NCBI GenBank assembly: GCA_000263395.1
Contig: AJXE01000002.1
Span: 310,001-374,000 of the forward strand
Reading direction: 5' to 3'
From: Stutzerimonas stutzeri TS44
GTDB lineage: Bacteria > Pseudomonadota > Gammaproteobacteria > Pseudomonadales > Pseudomonadaceae
Length of the DNA: 64,000 nucleotides
The notes beneath the pieces are model-generated. The model saw only the letters and a list, made by a program, of their open reading frames with translations. It ran no database searches and had not been told where the DNA came from. Within the stretch, counting starts at the first letter, position 1; every line of letters starts with the position of its first letter. A program made the position numbers and the translations under genes. Below are positions 28,409 through 36,790 of the stretch, piece after piece.

Positions 28409-29266
28409 ATGACACCCGGTCTGATCATTGCGATCGTCGTTGTGGTACTCATCCTCACCACCATCGCCAAGGGCGTACGCCTGGTTCCGCAGGGCGACGA
28501 ATGGATCGTCGAGCGCCTGGGCCGTTATCAGCGCACGCTGATTCCCGGCCTCAACATCCTGATCCCGTACATGGACAACGTCGCCTACAAGCTGGTGACC
28601 AAGGACCAGATCCTCGACATCGAGCAGCAGGAGGTGATCACCAAGGACAACGCGGTGATCCTCACCAACGCGCTGTGCTTCGTGAAGGTCACCGATCCGG
28701 TGAAGGCGGTGTACGGCGTCACCGACTACAAGTCGGCGATCTCCAACCTGACCAAGACCACCCTGCGCCAGATCATCGGCGAGATGGAGCTGGACGAGGC
28801 GCTGTCCTCGCGCGACATCATCAAGGCCAAGCTGCGCGACAGCATGGCCGAGCAGGCCGGCGACTGGGGGCTGACGGTCAAGGGCATCGAGATTCAGGAC
28901 ATCTCGCCGTCCGAGTCCATGCAGCGCGCGATGGAGATGCAGGCGGCCGCCGAGCGCGAGCGCAAGGCCACCGTGACCCGTGCCGAAGGCGCCAAGCAGG
29001 CGGCGATCCTCGAGGCCGAGGCGCGCCTGGAGTCGGCCAAGCGCGACGCCTCGGCGCAGGTGGAACTGGCCACCGCCTCGGCCACGGCGATCCGGCTGGT
29101 TGCCGAGACCATCGGCAGCGACAGCGGACCGATGATGTATCTGCTCGGCGAAAAGTACATCGCCTCGCTGGAGAATCTTGCCGGCAGCGGCAATGCCAAG
29201 ATGGTGGTGCTGCCGGCCGACCTGCAGGCGACGCTGGGCGGGCTGCTCGGCAAGGCCAAGCTCTAG
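28409..29266 (+). CDS. SPFH/stomatin-like membrane protein (QmcA type)
   Basis: 285 residues. An N-terminal transmembrane helix (about 4-22) is followed by an SPFH domain beginning RLVPQGDEWIVERLGRYQ and containing RQIIGEMELDEALSSRD. A coiled coil follows with QAAAERERKATVTRAEG and EARLESAKRDA. It forms large oligomers that scaffold membrane microdomains. AAGGAAG precedes the ATG. It is paired with the NfeD-like gene upstream and converges with hisF 15 bp away. Confidence 0.92.
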   Translation: MTPGLIIAIVVVVLILTTIAKGVRLVPQGDEWIVERLGRYQRTLIPGLNILIPYMDNVAYKLVTKDQILDIEQQEVITKDNAVILTNALCFVKVTDPVKAVYGVTDYKSAISNLTKTTLRQIIGEMELDEALSSRDIIKAKLRDSMAEQAGDWGLTVKGIEIQDISPSESMQRAMEMQAAAERERKATVTRAEGAKQAAILEAEARLESAKRDASAQVELATASATAIRLVAETIGSDSGPMMYLLGEKYIASLENLAGSGNAKMVVLPADLQATLGGLLGKAKL

Positions 29267-29280
29267 CCTCAGCCGCAGCC

Positions 29281-30051
29281 TCAGCGCATCACGATGCCGC
29301 GCGCGGCCAGGTAGGCCTTGGCTTCCGGGATGCTGTACTCGCCGAAGTGGAAGATGCTCGCGGCGAGTACCGCATCGGCCTTGCCTTCGAGGATGCCGTC
29401 GGCCAGGTGCTGCAGGTTGCCGACGCCGCCGGAGGCGATCACCGGGATGCACAGCGCCTCGCTGATGGCGCGGGTGACGCCCAGGTCGTAGCCGCTCTTG
29501 ACGCCGTCCTGGTCCATGCTGGTGAGCAGAATTTCGCCGGCGCCGAGGGCTTCCATCTTCCTCGCCCACTGCACCGCGTCCAGCCCGGTGGGCTTGCGCC
29601 CGCCGTGGGTGAAGATCTCCCAGCGCCCCGGTTCGCCCGGTGCGGAGACCTTCTTGGCGTCGATGGCGACGACGATGCACTGCGAACCGAAACGGTCCGC
29701 CGCCTCGCCGACGAAGTCCGGGTTGAACACCGCGGCGGTGTTGATCGAGACCTTGTCGGCCCCGGCGTTGAGCAGGTTGCGGATGTCCTGCACGGTCCTG
29801 ACCCCACCGCCCACGGTCAGCGGGATGAACACCTGGCTGGCCATACGCTCGACGGTGTGCAGGGTGGTGGCGCGATCATCGACGCTGGCGGTGATGTCGA
29901 GGAAGGTGATCTCGTCGGCGCCCTGCTCGTCGTAGCGCCGCGCGATCTCCACCGGATCGCCGGCGTCGCGGATGTTCTCGAACTGGACACCCTTGACCAC
30001 GCGGCCGTTGTCCACGTCGAGGCAGGGGATGATGCGTTTGGCCAGGGCCAT
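29281..30051 (-). CDS. hisF: Imidazole glycerol phosphate synthase subunit HisF
   Basis: 256 residues from the ATG at 30051. (beta/alpha)8 barrel with the catalytic Asp in [15 protein letters not shown] and the second Asp in [12 protein letters not shown]; phosphate loops GGGVRT and ASGGVGN. It uses ammonia from HisH to convert PRFAR to IGP and AICAR. It is the last gene of hisB-hisH-hisA-hisF. Its Shine-Dalgarno lies inside a small hairpin. Confidence 0.97.
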   Translation of the reverse strand: MALAKRIIPCLDVDNGRVVKGVQFENIRDAGDPVEIARRYDEQGADEITFLDITASVDDRATTLHTVERMASQVFIPLTVGGGVRTVQDIRNLLNAGADKVSINTAAVFNPDFVGEAADRFGSQCIVVAIDAKKVSAPGEPGRWEIFTHGGRKPTGLDAVQWARKMEALGAGEILLTSMDQDGVKSGYDLGVTRAISEALCIPVIASGGVGNLQHLADGILEGKADAVLAASIFHFGEYSIPEAKAYLAARGIVMR

Positions 30052-30052
30052 G

Positions 30053-30069
30053 CTTTTTCTCCGAAAAAG
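30053..30069 (-). promoter_or_regulatory. Hairpin enclosing the hisF ribosome-binding site
   Basis: A perfect 7-bp A/T-rich stem (30053-30059 with 30063-30069) and a 3-nt loop. On the minus strand the loop and 3' arm read GGAGAAAAAG, immediately before CATG, so the Shine-Dalgarno is partly sequestered. The same arrangement precedes hisA. Confidence 0.6.
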
Positions 30070-30142
30070 AGCTGCAAGCTGCAAGCCCTAAGCGTCAAGT
30101 ACAAGCCGAACCGTGCAGCGCTTCAGCTTGCCGCTTGTGGCT
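30070..30142. repeat. Degenerate heptad-repeat array, hisF-hisA gap
   Basis: Seven-base units related to AGCTGCA/AGCTTCA run on the left, and inverse units (GCTTCAGC, TTGCCGC, TTGTGGC) on the right. Together they form an imperfect long hairpin. It fills almost the whole intergenic region and is a degraded version of the array between hisA and hisH. Confidence 0.65.
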
Positions 30143-30145
30143 GCC

Positions 30146-30889
30146 TTATTCGTCTTTGTATTTCAGGTCGCAGAGCGCCTGCGCCTCGGCCACGTCCAGC
30201 GTACCTTCGTAGATCGCGCGGCCGGTGATGGCGCCGATGATGCCCGGGTTGTTGGTATCGAGCAGCTTCTGGATGTCGCCGATATTGTGGATGCCGCCGG
30301 AGGCGATCACCGGGATGCGGCTGGCATTGGCCAGCGCCACCGTGGCCTCGACGTTGCAGCCCTGCATCATGCCGTCCTTGGCGATGTCGGTGTAGACGAT
30401 CGCCGCGACGCCATCGGCCTCGAAGCGCCTGGCCAGATCGGTGGCCTGCACGCTGGAGACTTCCGCCCAGCCATCGGTGGCGACGAAGCCGTCCTTGGCG
30501 TCCAGGCCGACGATCACCTTGCCCGGGAAGGCGCGGCACGCCTCGCCGACGAATTCCGGCTGCTTGACCGCCTTGGTGCCGATGATCACGTAGCTGACGC
30601 CGGCGCGCACATAGTGCTCGATGGTCTCCAGCGAGCGGATGCCGCCACCGATCTGGATCGGCAGCTGCGGGTAGCGCCTGGCGATGGCGGTGACCACCTC
30701 GCCATTGACCGGCTGGCCCTCGAAGGCGCCGTTGAGGTCAACCAGGTGCAGACGGCGGCAGCCGGCCTGTACCCACTTGGCGGCCATCGCCACCGGGTCG
30801 TCGGAGAACACTGTGGCATCGTCCATCAGGCCCTGGCGCAGGCGCACGCAGGCACCGTCCTTCAGATCGATTGCAGGGATAATCAGCAT
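30146..30889 (-). CDS. hisA: HisA, ProFAR isomerase
   Basis: 247 residues from the ATG at 30889; the frame is open upstream through the repeat array. Barrel enzyme with catalytic Asp in [15 protein letters not shown] and in [11 protein letters not shown]; phosphate-binding GGGIRS and ASGGIHN. It isomerises ProFAR to PRFAR in histidine synthesis. It is flanked on both sides by heptad-repeat arrays, and its ribosome-binding site sits in a hairpin. Confidence 0.96.
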   Translation of the reverse strand: MLIIPAIDLKDGACVRLRQGLMDDATVFSDDPVAMAAKWVQAGCRRLHLVDLNGAFEGQPVNGEVVTAIARRYPQLPIQIGGGIRSLETIEHYVRAGVSYVIIGTKAVKQPEFVGEACRAFPGKVIVGLDAKDGFVATDGWAEVSSVQATDLARRFEADGVAAIVYTDIAKDGMMQGCNVEATVALANASRIPVIASGGIHNIGDIQKLLDTNNPGIIGAITGRAIYEGTLDVAEAQALCDLKYKDE

Positions 30890-30891
30890 GT

Positions 30892-30910
30892 CTTTTTCCT
30901 TCGGAAAAAG
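30892..30910 (-). promoter_or_regulatory. Hairpin enclosing the hisA ribosome-binding site
   Basis: A perfect 8-bp stem CTTTTTCC/GGAAAAAG with a 3-nt loop, ending 2 nt before the hisA ATG on the minus strand. The Shine-Dalgarno AAGGA spans loop and 3' arm. Confidence 0.65.
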
Positions 30911-30978
30911 AGCTTCAAGCTTCAAGCTGCAAGCTTCAAGCACGGCGGCTTGCAGCTTGCAGCTTGCGGCTTGCGGCT
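30911..30978. repeat. Heptad-repeat inverted array, hisA-hisH gap
   Basis: The left arm 30911-30941 is four 7-base units (AGCTTCA, with one AGCTGCA) plus AGC. The right arm 30948-30978 is the inverse, built of GCTTGCA and GCTTGCG units. The 31-nt arms pair with about five mismatches around a 6-nt loop. It is probably a mobile or slippage-made palindromic repeat of Pseudomonas type, acting on the his transcript as a processing or stabilising stem. Confidence 0.8.
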
Positions 30979-30985
30979 CGGAGTC

Positions 30986-31624
30986 TTACCAGCGCCCATC
31001 CCAGGCGGCAAAATTCTGCAGCAACTGCAGGCCGTGGGTGTGGCTCTTCTCGGGGTGGAACTGCACGGCGAACTTCGAGCCCTCGGCCAGCGCCGCGGCG
31101 AAGTCCTTGCCGTAGTGGCCGGAGCCGACCACCTGGCGCGGGTTGCCGGCCTCGACGTAGTAGCTGTGCACGAAGTAGAAGCGACCGTTGTCCGGAATGT
31201 TGTGCCACAGCGGGTGGTCGACCGCCTGCTTGACCTCGTTCCAGCCCATGTGCGGCACCTTCAGGTGCTCGCCATCCTCGTGCAGGTCCTTGCCGAAGAA
31301 GCGCACCTGGCCGGGGAACAGGCCGATGCAGTCGACGCCACCGTTTTCCTCGCTGCGCTCGAACAGCGCCTGCATGCCGACGCAGATGCCGAGGAACGGG
31401 CGGTCCTGGCTGACCTCGCGGACCAGCTCGTCGAAACCCAGGCGACGAATCTCGGCCATGCAGTCGCGGATCGCACCGACGCCGGGAAACACCACGCGGT
31501 CGGCCTCGCGGATCACCTGGGCATCGCTGGTGATCAGCACGCGGCCGGCGCCGACATGTTCCAGCGCCTTGGCCACCGAGTGCAGGTTGCCCATGCCGTA
31601 GTCGATGACGGCGACGGTCTGCAT
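30986..31624 (-). CDS. hisH: Imidazole glycerol phosphate synthase subunit HisH
   Basis: 212 residues. The start ATG shares one base with the hisB stop (TGATG). Class I glutamine amidotransferase: nucleophile Cys in LGICVGMQ, catalytic His and Glu in AVQFHPEKS near the C-terminus. It supplies ammonia to HisF. The reading frame stays open far upstream through hisB, but that portion is out-of-frame shadow, not a fusion. Confidence 0.96.
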   Translation of the reverse strand: MQTVAVIDYGMGNLHSVAKALEHVGAGRVLITSDAQVIREADRVVFPGVGAIRDCMAEIRRLGFDELVREVSQDRPFLGICVGMQALFERSEENGGVDCIGLFPGQVRFFGKDLHEDGEHLKVPHMGWNEVKQAVDHPLWHNIPDNGRFYFVHSYYVEAGNPRQVVGSGHYGKDFAAALAEGSKFAVQFHPEKSHTHGLQLLQNFAAWDGRW

Positions 31625-32217
31625 CACAGGCATCCCTTGGTCGAGGGCATCTGCCCGGCCATGCGCGGGTCGAGCTCGATGGCCATGCGCAGGGCGCGGC
31701 CGAAGGCCTTGAACACCGTTTCGATCTGGTGGTGGGTATTGCTGCCGCGCAGGTTGTCGATGTGCAGGCTCACCAGCGCGTGGTTGACGAAGCCCTGGAA
31801 GAATTCCTGGAACAGGTCGACGTCGAAGCCGCCGACCGTGGCGCGAGTGAAGGGCACGTGCATCTGCAGGCCCGGGCGCCCGGAGAAGTCGATCACCACG
31901 CGCGACAACGCCTCGTCCAGCGGCACGTAGGAATGCCCGTAGCGGGTCATGCCCTTCTTGTCGCCGACCGCCTTGGCGAAGGCCTGGCCGAGGGTGATGC
32001 CGACGTCCTCGACGGTGTGGTGGTCGTCGATGTGCAGGTCGCCGTTGCACTCGATGTCGAGGTCGATCAGCCCGTGGCGGGCGATCTGGTCGAGCATGTG
32101 CTCGAGGAAAGGCACACCGATGGCGAAGCGCGCCTTGCCGGTGCCATCCAGATTGATGGTGACCTTGACCTGGGTTTCCAGGGTGTTGCGCTCTACGCAA
32201 GCCGTACGTTCGGACAT
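31624..32217 (-). CDS. hisB: Imidazoleglycerol-phosphate dehydratase
   Basis: 197 residues from the ATG at 32217 with GGAG 8 nt upstream. It is monofunctional, without the phosphatase domain of E. coli HisB. Both metal-binding signatures are present: [14 protein letters not shown] and its second-half counterpart around [18 protein letters not shown]. It dehydrates IGP to imidazole-acetol phosphate. First gene of the local his operon (hisB-hisH-hisA-hisF). Confidence 0.96.
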   Translation of the reverse strand: MSERTACVERNTLETQVKVTINLDGTGKARFAIGVPFLEHMLDQIARHGLIDLDIECNGDLHIDDHHTVEDVGITLGQAFAKAVGDKKGMTRYGHSYVPLDEALSRVVIDFSGRPGLQMHVPFTRATVGGFDVDLFQEFFQGFVNHALVSLHIDNLRGSNTHHQIETVFKAFGRALRMAIELDPRMAGQMPSTKGCL

Positions 32218-32365
32218 CCAACAGCTCCGCTGATCGTGGGGCGAAAAGGGCTGCATTATAGGCCCAAATGTCGCAGCGGGGATACGCCGCCGCCCGCGCG
32301 CCGTGCGGCCCGCTGCCTTCGGCGGTATGCTTGGCGCCACCTCCGCCAGCAGCCGCCAGGTCAAC

Positions 32366-32764
32366 ATGCCCGTCTACGTCGAAACCGTCACTCAACCCAG
32401 CCCGCAGGATCGCAGCGACCTGGCGAAGATCTACGCCGACGCCCCCGCCTGGCTGCTGGCTCCCCATGCCAGTGCCGAGGCGCTGATCGAGTCGGCGCTG
32501 GCCGATGGCAGCCTGATCGCCGGGCGCTTCAACGATCGCCTGCTCGGCGCCGCCGTGCTGCAGCGCGGCGACGGCACCTGGCGCCTGTCGCACCTGTGCG
32601 TGCGCAAGCTCACCCGCCAGCGCGGCGTCGGACGTCGCCTGCTGGAAGAAACCCAGCGCCTGGCCGCGCAAGCCGGCAAGCCGCTGCGCCTGGCGGCGCC
32701 CGCCGGCCACCTGGAAGCCCGCGCACTGGCGGCGCGCCTGCACCTGCCGCTGGACCCGCTCTGA
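32366..32764 (+). CDS. PanM/PanZ-like GNAT-fold protein
   Basis: 132 residues from the ATG at 32366. The pattern closely follows E. coli PanM (PanZ) as I remember it: [14 protein letters not shown] near the N-terminus, ARFNDRLL-type [13 protein letters not shown], and [17 protein letters not shown] binding acetyl-CoA pyrophosphate. PanM promotes self-cleavage of aspartate decarboxylase PanD and senses acetyl-CoA in pantothenate synthesis. It ends about 15 residues earlier than the E. coli protein. It could alternatively be an ordinary acetyltransferase. Divergent from hisB. Confidence 0.68.
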   Translation: MPVYVETVTQPSPQDRSDLAKIYADAPAWLLAPHASAEALIESALADGSLIAGRFNDRLLGAAVLQRGDGTWRLSHLCVRKLTRQRGVGRRLLEETQRLAAQAGKPLRLAAPAGHLEARALAARLHLPLDPL

Positions 32765-32882
32765 GCGGCCACGGAACCCGCTCTCGACCAGCCACTCCAA
32801 AGCCGGCCGCACGCCGACCAGGGCGCTGGCACAGGGCTATACTTCGCCTCCTTTCAGAACGCTCTAACACAAGGATTCGTCC

Positions 32883-35096
32883 ATGAAATCGCTCGGCAAA
32901 ATCCTGGGTCTGGCCATTCTCGGGCTGTTGCTGATCGTCGTGGCGGCGGGCTTCGCCCTGACCCACCTGTTCGATCCCAACGACTACAAGGACGAAATCC
33001 GCCAGCTGGCACGCGACAAGGCCGGCCTGGAGCTCACCATCAACGGCGACATCGGCTGGAGCCTGTTCCCCTGGCTCGGCCTGGAGTTGCACGAGACCAC
33101 GCTGGCGAGCACACAGACGCCCGACCAGCCGCTTGCCGACCTGCGCATGCTCGGCCTCTCGGTGCGTGTGCTGCCGCTGCTGCAGCGCGAAGTACAGATG
33201 AGCGACATCACCGTCAACGGCCTCAATCTGACCCTGAGCCGCGATCAGCGGGGCCGCGGCAACTGGGAAGGCATCGGCCAGCCGGCGGCGCAGCCCGCCA
33301 GCGAGCAACCGGCAGCGACCACCGCGACGCCGGCCGAGCCCGCTCAGGGCAAGAGCGGCAAACCGCTCAAGCTGGACATCGACAGCCTCACCGTCAGCGA
33401 CGCCCGGGTCACCTACCAGGATGCCCGCAGCGGCCAGCAATACAGCGCCGAAAGCATCGAACTGAGCACCGGCGCGATCCGCGAAGGCAGTCCCATCCCG
33501 CTCAAGCTCAACGCCTTCTTCGGCAGCAACCAGCCGGTGATGCGCGCCCGCACCGAGCTGCAGGGCGCATTGCGCTTCGACAACCGGCTCAAGCGCTACC
33601 AACTCGAAGACCTGCGCCTGAGCGGCGAGGCCTCGGGTGAGCCGCTGCAGGGCAAGACCCTGACCTTCAGCGCCCAGGGCCAGCTGCTGGTCGACCGCGC
33701 CGCGCAGGTCGCCGAATGGAACGGCCTCAAGTTCACCGCCAACGAACTACGCGGGCTCGGCGAACTGAAGCTGCGCGACCTGGACGACCAGCCCAAGCTC
33801 GGCGGCGCACTGACGGTGGCGCAATTCAACCTGCGCCAGTTCCTCGAGGGCATCGGCCAGCCGCTGCCGGTCACCGCCGATAGCGGCGCATTGAGCAAGG
33901 TCGAGCTGATGAGCCGCCTGGCCGGCAGCCCGAACAGCCTGATCCTCGAAGAGGCCACGCTGAAGCTGGACGACAGCATCTTCAGCGGCACCCTCGGCAT
34001 CAGCGACTTCGCGCGCCAGGCGCTGCGTGTGGAGCTCAAGGGCGACCGCCTCGATCTGGACCGCTACCTGCCGCCCGTCGCCAAGCAAACCGCGCAAGAC
34101 ACCGCGCGTGACAGCGAAGTGAAGACCAGCGAGGCCGCCGCGGTCGCCAGTGGCACCACACCGCTACCGGACAAGCCGACACAGCAGGCCTGGAGCGACG
34201 AGCCGGTGCTGCCCGTCGAGCGCCTGCGGCGTCTGGAGGCAACGCTCAGCCTGAGCCTGGACAGCCTCAAGGTCGAGCGCATGCCGTTCGAGGGCTTCAC
34301 CCTCAAGGCACGCAGCCAGGGCGGCGTACTCACCCTCGAGCAGCTGCGCAGCGGATTGTTCGGCGGGCGTCTGGAATCCACCGCCAGCATCGACCTGCGC
34401 CCGCCACAACCGACCTGGCGCGTGCACAAGAGCCTGAGCCGCATCCCGATCGAGCGACTGCTGGAAGCACGCGACCAGAAGGTCACCGTCAAGGGCCTGC
34501 TGAACCTCGACGGCGACTTCACCACGCTCGGCAACAGCCAGAAGGCCTGGGTCGACAACCTCGGCGGCAAGATGGGCTTCATCCTCGATAACGGCGTGCT
34601 GGTCGAGGCCAACCTCGAGCAGCAGCTGTGCCGCGCCATCGCCACCCTCAACCGCAAGGAACTGGGCAGCGAACCCCGCGCCAGCGACACGCCGTTCCGC
34701 GAACTCAAGGGCAACCTGAGCCTGCGCGACGGCGTGGCCAACAATCCGGACCTCAAGGCCAGCATCCCCGGGCTGACGGTCAACGGCAACGGCGATGTCG
34801 ACCTGCGCGTGCTCGGCATGGACTATCGCCTCGGCATCCTCATCGAGGGCGACAAGGGCGCCATGCCGGACCCGGCCTGCCAGGTCAACGAGCGCTATGT
34901 AGGCATCGAATGGCCGCTGCGCTGCCGCGGCCCGCTGGAGCTGGGCGCCAAGGCCTGCCGTTTCGACAAGGATGCGCTGGGCAAGGTCGCCGGCAAGCTG
35001 GCCGGCGAGAAGCTCAGCGAGAAGATCGAAGAGAAGCTCGGCGACAAGGTCAGCCCGGAACTCAAGGACGCGCTCAAGGGCCTGTTCAAGCGATGA
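32883..35096 (+). CDS. asmA: AsmA family outer-membrane assembly protein
   Basis: 737 residues. A single N-terminal transmembrane helix (about 8-28) is followed by DPNDYKDEIRQLARDKAGLELTINGDIGW, the AsmA N-terminal domain. Then come a long beta-rich periplasmic region and a C-terminal AsmA_2 part (VNGNGDVDLRVLGMDYRLG). It is a bridge-like protein of the inner membrane thought to move phospholipids toward the outer membrane. Its stop overlaps the mutY start by 4 bp. Confidence 0.92.
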   Translation: MKSLGKILGLAILGLLLIVVAAGFALTHLFDPNDYKDEIRQLARDKAGLELTINGDIGWSLFPWLGLELHETTLASTQTPDQPLADLRMLGLSVRVLPLLQREVQMSDITVNGLNLTLSRDQRGRGNWEGIGQPAAQPASEQPAATTATPAEPAQGKSGKPLKLDIDSLTVSDARVTYQDARSGQQYSAESIELSTGAIREGSPIPLKLNAFFGSNQPVMRARTELQGALRFDNRLKRYQLEDLRLSGEASGEPLQGKTLTFSAQGQLLVDRAAQVAEWNGLKFTANELRGLGELKLRDLDDQPKLGGALTVAQFNLRQFLEGIGQPLPVTADSGALSKVELMSRLAGSPNSLILEEATLKLDDSIFSGTLGISDFARQALRVELKGDRLDLDRYLPPVAKQTAQDTARDSEVKTSEAAAVASGTTPLPDKPTQQAWSDEPVLPVERLRRLEATLSLSLDSLKVERMPFEGFTLKARSQGGVLTLEQLRSGLFGGRLESTASIDLRPPQPTWRVHKSLSRIPIERLLEARDQKVTVKGLLNLDGDFTTLGNSQKAWVDNLGGKMGFILDNGVLVEANLEQQLCRAIATLNRKELGSEPRASDTPFRELKGNLSLRDGVANNPDLKASIPGLTVNGNGDVDLRVLGMDYRLGILIEGDKGAMPDPACQVNERYVGIEWPLRCRGPLELGAKACRFDKDALGKVAGKLAGEKLSEKIEEKLGDKVSPELKDALKGLFKR

Positions 35097-36160
35097 GTCC
35101 CGAGCAGTTCGGCGAAGCGGTGCTCGACTGGTTCGACCGCCACGGCCGCAAGGACCTGCCCTGGCAGCAGGGCATCACGCCCTACCGGGTGTGGGTGTCG
35201 GAGATCATGCTGCAGCAGACCCAGGTCAGCACCGTGCTCGGCTACTTCGACCGCTTCATGGAAGCGCTGCCCAGCGTCGAGGCGCTGGCCGCCGCCGGCG
35301 AGGACGAGGTGCTGCACCTGTGGACCGGCCTCGGCTACTACAGCCGCGCACGCAATCTGCACCAGACCGCCAAGCGCGTCGTTGCCGAACATGGCGGCGT
35401 ATTTCCGGCCGATGTCGACCAACTCGCCGAGCTCCCCGGCATCGGTCGCTCCACCGCCGGCGCCATCGCCAGCATCAGCATGGGCCTGCGCGCGCCGATT
35501 CTCGACGGCAACGTCAAGCGCGTGCTGGCGCGCTATGTCGCCCAGGACGGCTATCCGGGCGAGCCGAAGGTCGTGCGCCAGCTGTGGGAAGTCGCCGAGC
35601 GCTTCACCCCGCAGCAGCGGGTCAACCACTACACCCAGGCAATGATGGACCTCGGTGCCACGCTGTGCACCCGCAGCAAGCCGAGCTGCCTGCTCTGTCC
35701 GCTGAAGAACGGTTGCCGTGCCCACCTGCTCGGACGTGAAACCGCCTTCCCGCTGCCCAAGCCGCGCAAGGCACTGCCGCAGAAGCGCACCCTGATGCCG
35801 CTGCTGGCCAGCCGCGAGGGTGCGATTCTGCTCTACCGGCGTCCGCCAAGCGGACTGTGGGGCGGCCTCTGGAGTCTGCCGGAGCTGGACGGTCTGACCG
35901 CCCTCGACACGTTGGCCGAACGCCACGCATTGCAGCTCGGCGAGCGTCGCGAGCTGCCCGGGCTGACGCATACCTTCAGCCACTTCCAGCTCGCCATCGA
36001 ACCCTGGCTGATCGAGGTCAAGTCCGCCGCCAGCGCCGTGGCCGAGGCCGACTGGCTCTGGTATAACCTCGCCACCCCGCCACGCGTCGGCCTCGCCGCG
36101 CCGGTGAAGAAACTGCTCAAGCGCGCCAGCGCCGAATTGAACGCAGGAGAAATGCCATGA
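35093..36160 (+). CDS. mutY: Adenine DNA glycosylase MutY
   Basis: 355 residues. The catalytic Glu37 ([11 protein letters not shown]) and Asp138 ([10 protein letters not shown]) fall at the same numbers as in E. coli MutY. A helix-hairpin-helix [14 protein letters not shown] and a 4Fe-4S cluster at Cys192, 199, 202 and 208 follow. The C-terminal NUDIX-like domain (about 230-350) recognises 8-oxoguanine. It removes adenine mispaired with 8-oxoG. Coupled by ATGA overlaps to asmA before it and yggX after it. Confidence 0.96.
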   Translation: MSPEQFGEAVLDWFDRHGRKDLPWQQGITPYRVWVSEIMLQQTQVSTVLGYFDRFMEALPSVEALAAAGEDEVLHLWTGLGYYSRARNLHQTAKRVVAEHGGVFPADVDQLAELPGIGRSTAGAIASISMGLRAPILDGNVKRVLARYVAQDGYPGEPKVVRQLWEVAERFTPQQRVNHYTQAMMDLGATLCTRSKPSCLLCPLKNGCRAHLLGRETAFPLPKPRKALPQKRTLMPLLASREGAILLYRRPPSGLWGGLWSLPELDGLTALDTLAERHALQLGERRELPGLTHTFSHFQLAIEPWLIEVKSAASAVAEADWLWYNLATPPRVGLAAPVKKLLKRASAELNAGEMP

Positions 36161-36429
36161 CCCGCACCGTAATGTGCCGCAAGTACCAGCAAGAACTCCC
36201 CGGCCTCGACCGTCCGCCGTATCCGGGCGCCAAGGGCGAGGAGATCTACAACAACATCTCCCGCAAAGCCTGGGACGACTGGCAGAAACACCAGACCATG
36301 CTGATCAACGAGCGCCGGCTGAACATGATGAACGCCGACGACCGCAAGTTCCTCCAGGGCGAGATGGACAATTTCTTCTCCGGCGAGGATTACGCCAAGG
36401 CCGAAGGCTACGTCCCCCCGAGCGAGTGA
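36157..36429 (+). CDS. yggX: YggX, Fe2+-trafficking protein
   Basis: 90 residues. Family N-terminus [17 protein letters not shown] with the conserved Cys, then [14 protein letters not shown] and [19 protein letters not shown]. It protects iron-sulfur clusters from oxidation. Co-translated with mutY, itself an Fe-S enzyme, as in E. coli. Confidence 0.96.
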   Translation: MTRTVMCRKYQQELPGLDRPPYPGAKGEEIYNNISRKAWDDWQKHQTMLINERRLNMMNADDRKFLQGEMDNFFSGEDYAKAEGYVPPSE

Positions 36430-36501
36430 CCCGGCGAAACCGCCAATCGCCGCATCGCGACGCTAAGCGCCCGTCCAGGTTAAATTTTTTCCTGGGCGTG
36501 C

Positions 36502-36530
36502 TTGACAGGCAAAAGGCAAATCCGTCTAAT
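36502..36530 (+). promoter_or_regulatory. Sigma-70 promoter of tRNA-Phe
   Basis: TTGACA at 36502-36507 and TCTAAT at 36525-36530 with a 17-bp spacer, then a GC-rich discriminator typical of stringently controlled tRNA promoters. The tRNA begins 12 bp further on. Confidence 0.85.
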
Positions 36531-36541
36531 AGCGCCCCGTT

Positions 36542-36617
36542 GCCCAGGTAGCTCAGTCGGTAGAGCAGGGGATTGAAAATCCCCGTGTCGGCGGTTCGAT
36601 TCCGTCCCTGGGCACCA
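36542..36617 (+). tRNA. tRNA-Phe (GAA)
   Basis: 76 nt including an encoded CCA end. Acceptor stem GCCCAGG/CCTGGGC, D-loop GCTCAGTCGGTAGAGC, anticodon GAA at 36575-36577 within a GGGGA/TCCCC stem, and T-loop GGTTCGATTCC. The 3' part from 36593 onward is duplicated at 44851, marking it as the integration site of the downstream element. Confidence 0.97.
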
Positions 36618-36696
36618 CCTTTCGTTTTCAGGTGGTGTCAGCATCACCCGAAAGCCCACAAGAAGCCCGCCTAGTGCGGGTTTTTTGTTGTCTGCA
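36593..36696 (+). repeat. attL, direct repeat with tRNA-Phe 3' end
   Basis: 104 nt that recur at 44851-44953 with seven differences. It covers the T-arm and acceptor end of tRNA-Phe, a palindrome (CACCACCT/AGGTGGTG at 36613-36637) and the tRNA terminator. The longest identical core shared with attR around the tRNA end is 22 nt (36613-36634). Confidence 0.9.
36666..36686 (+). terminator. tRNA-Phe terminator
   Basis: A 5-bp stem CCCGC/GCGGG and a 5-nt loop followed by six T. It lies inside the duplicated attachment region, so a second copy exists at about 44921-44943. Confidence 0.8.
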
Positions 36697-36726
36697 CTTC
36701 CCTACCCTTCCCTTGTAAGCCCAAAC

Positions 36727-36739
36727 TTTTAGGGGCATT
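36727..36739 (+). promoter_or_regulatory. Candidate integrase arm-type site, left
   Basis: TTTTAGGGGCATT, repeated in near-identical form twice beside attR (44775-44787 and 44786-44799). The placement just inside both ends of the element suggests integrase arm-binding sites. Confidence 0.45.
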
Positions 36740-36790
36740 CTTTGGGACGTCGCCAGTTCGGTCTCTGCGACGTCCCTACGAAGGTGCCCT

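Noticed and set aside
30053..30069. Riboswitch or attenuator with leader peptide for his genes
   Set aside because: No His-codon-rich leader peptide and no larger aptamer; only a local ribosome-site hairpin is visible.
30986..32812. 608-codon frame suggesting a fusion upstream of HisH
   Set aside because: Upstream of 31624 the frame is out of register with hisB, which is clearly coded there; HisH starts at the TGATG overlap.
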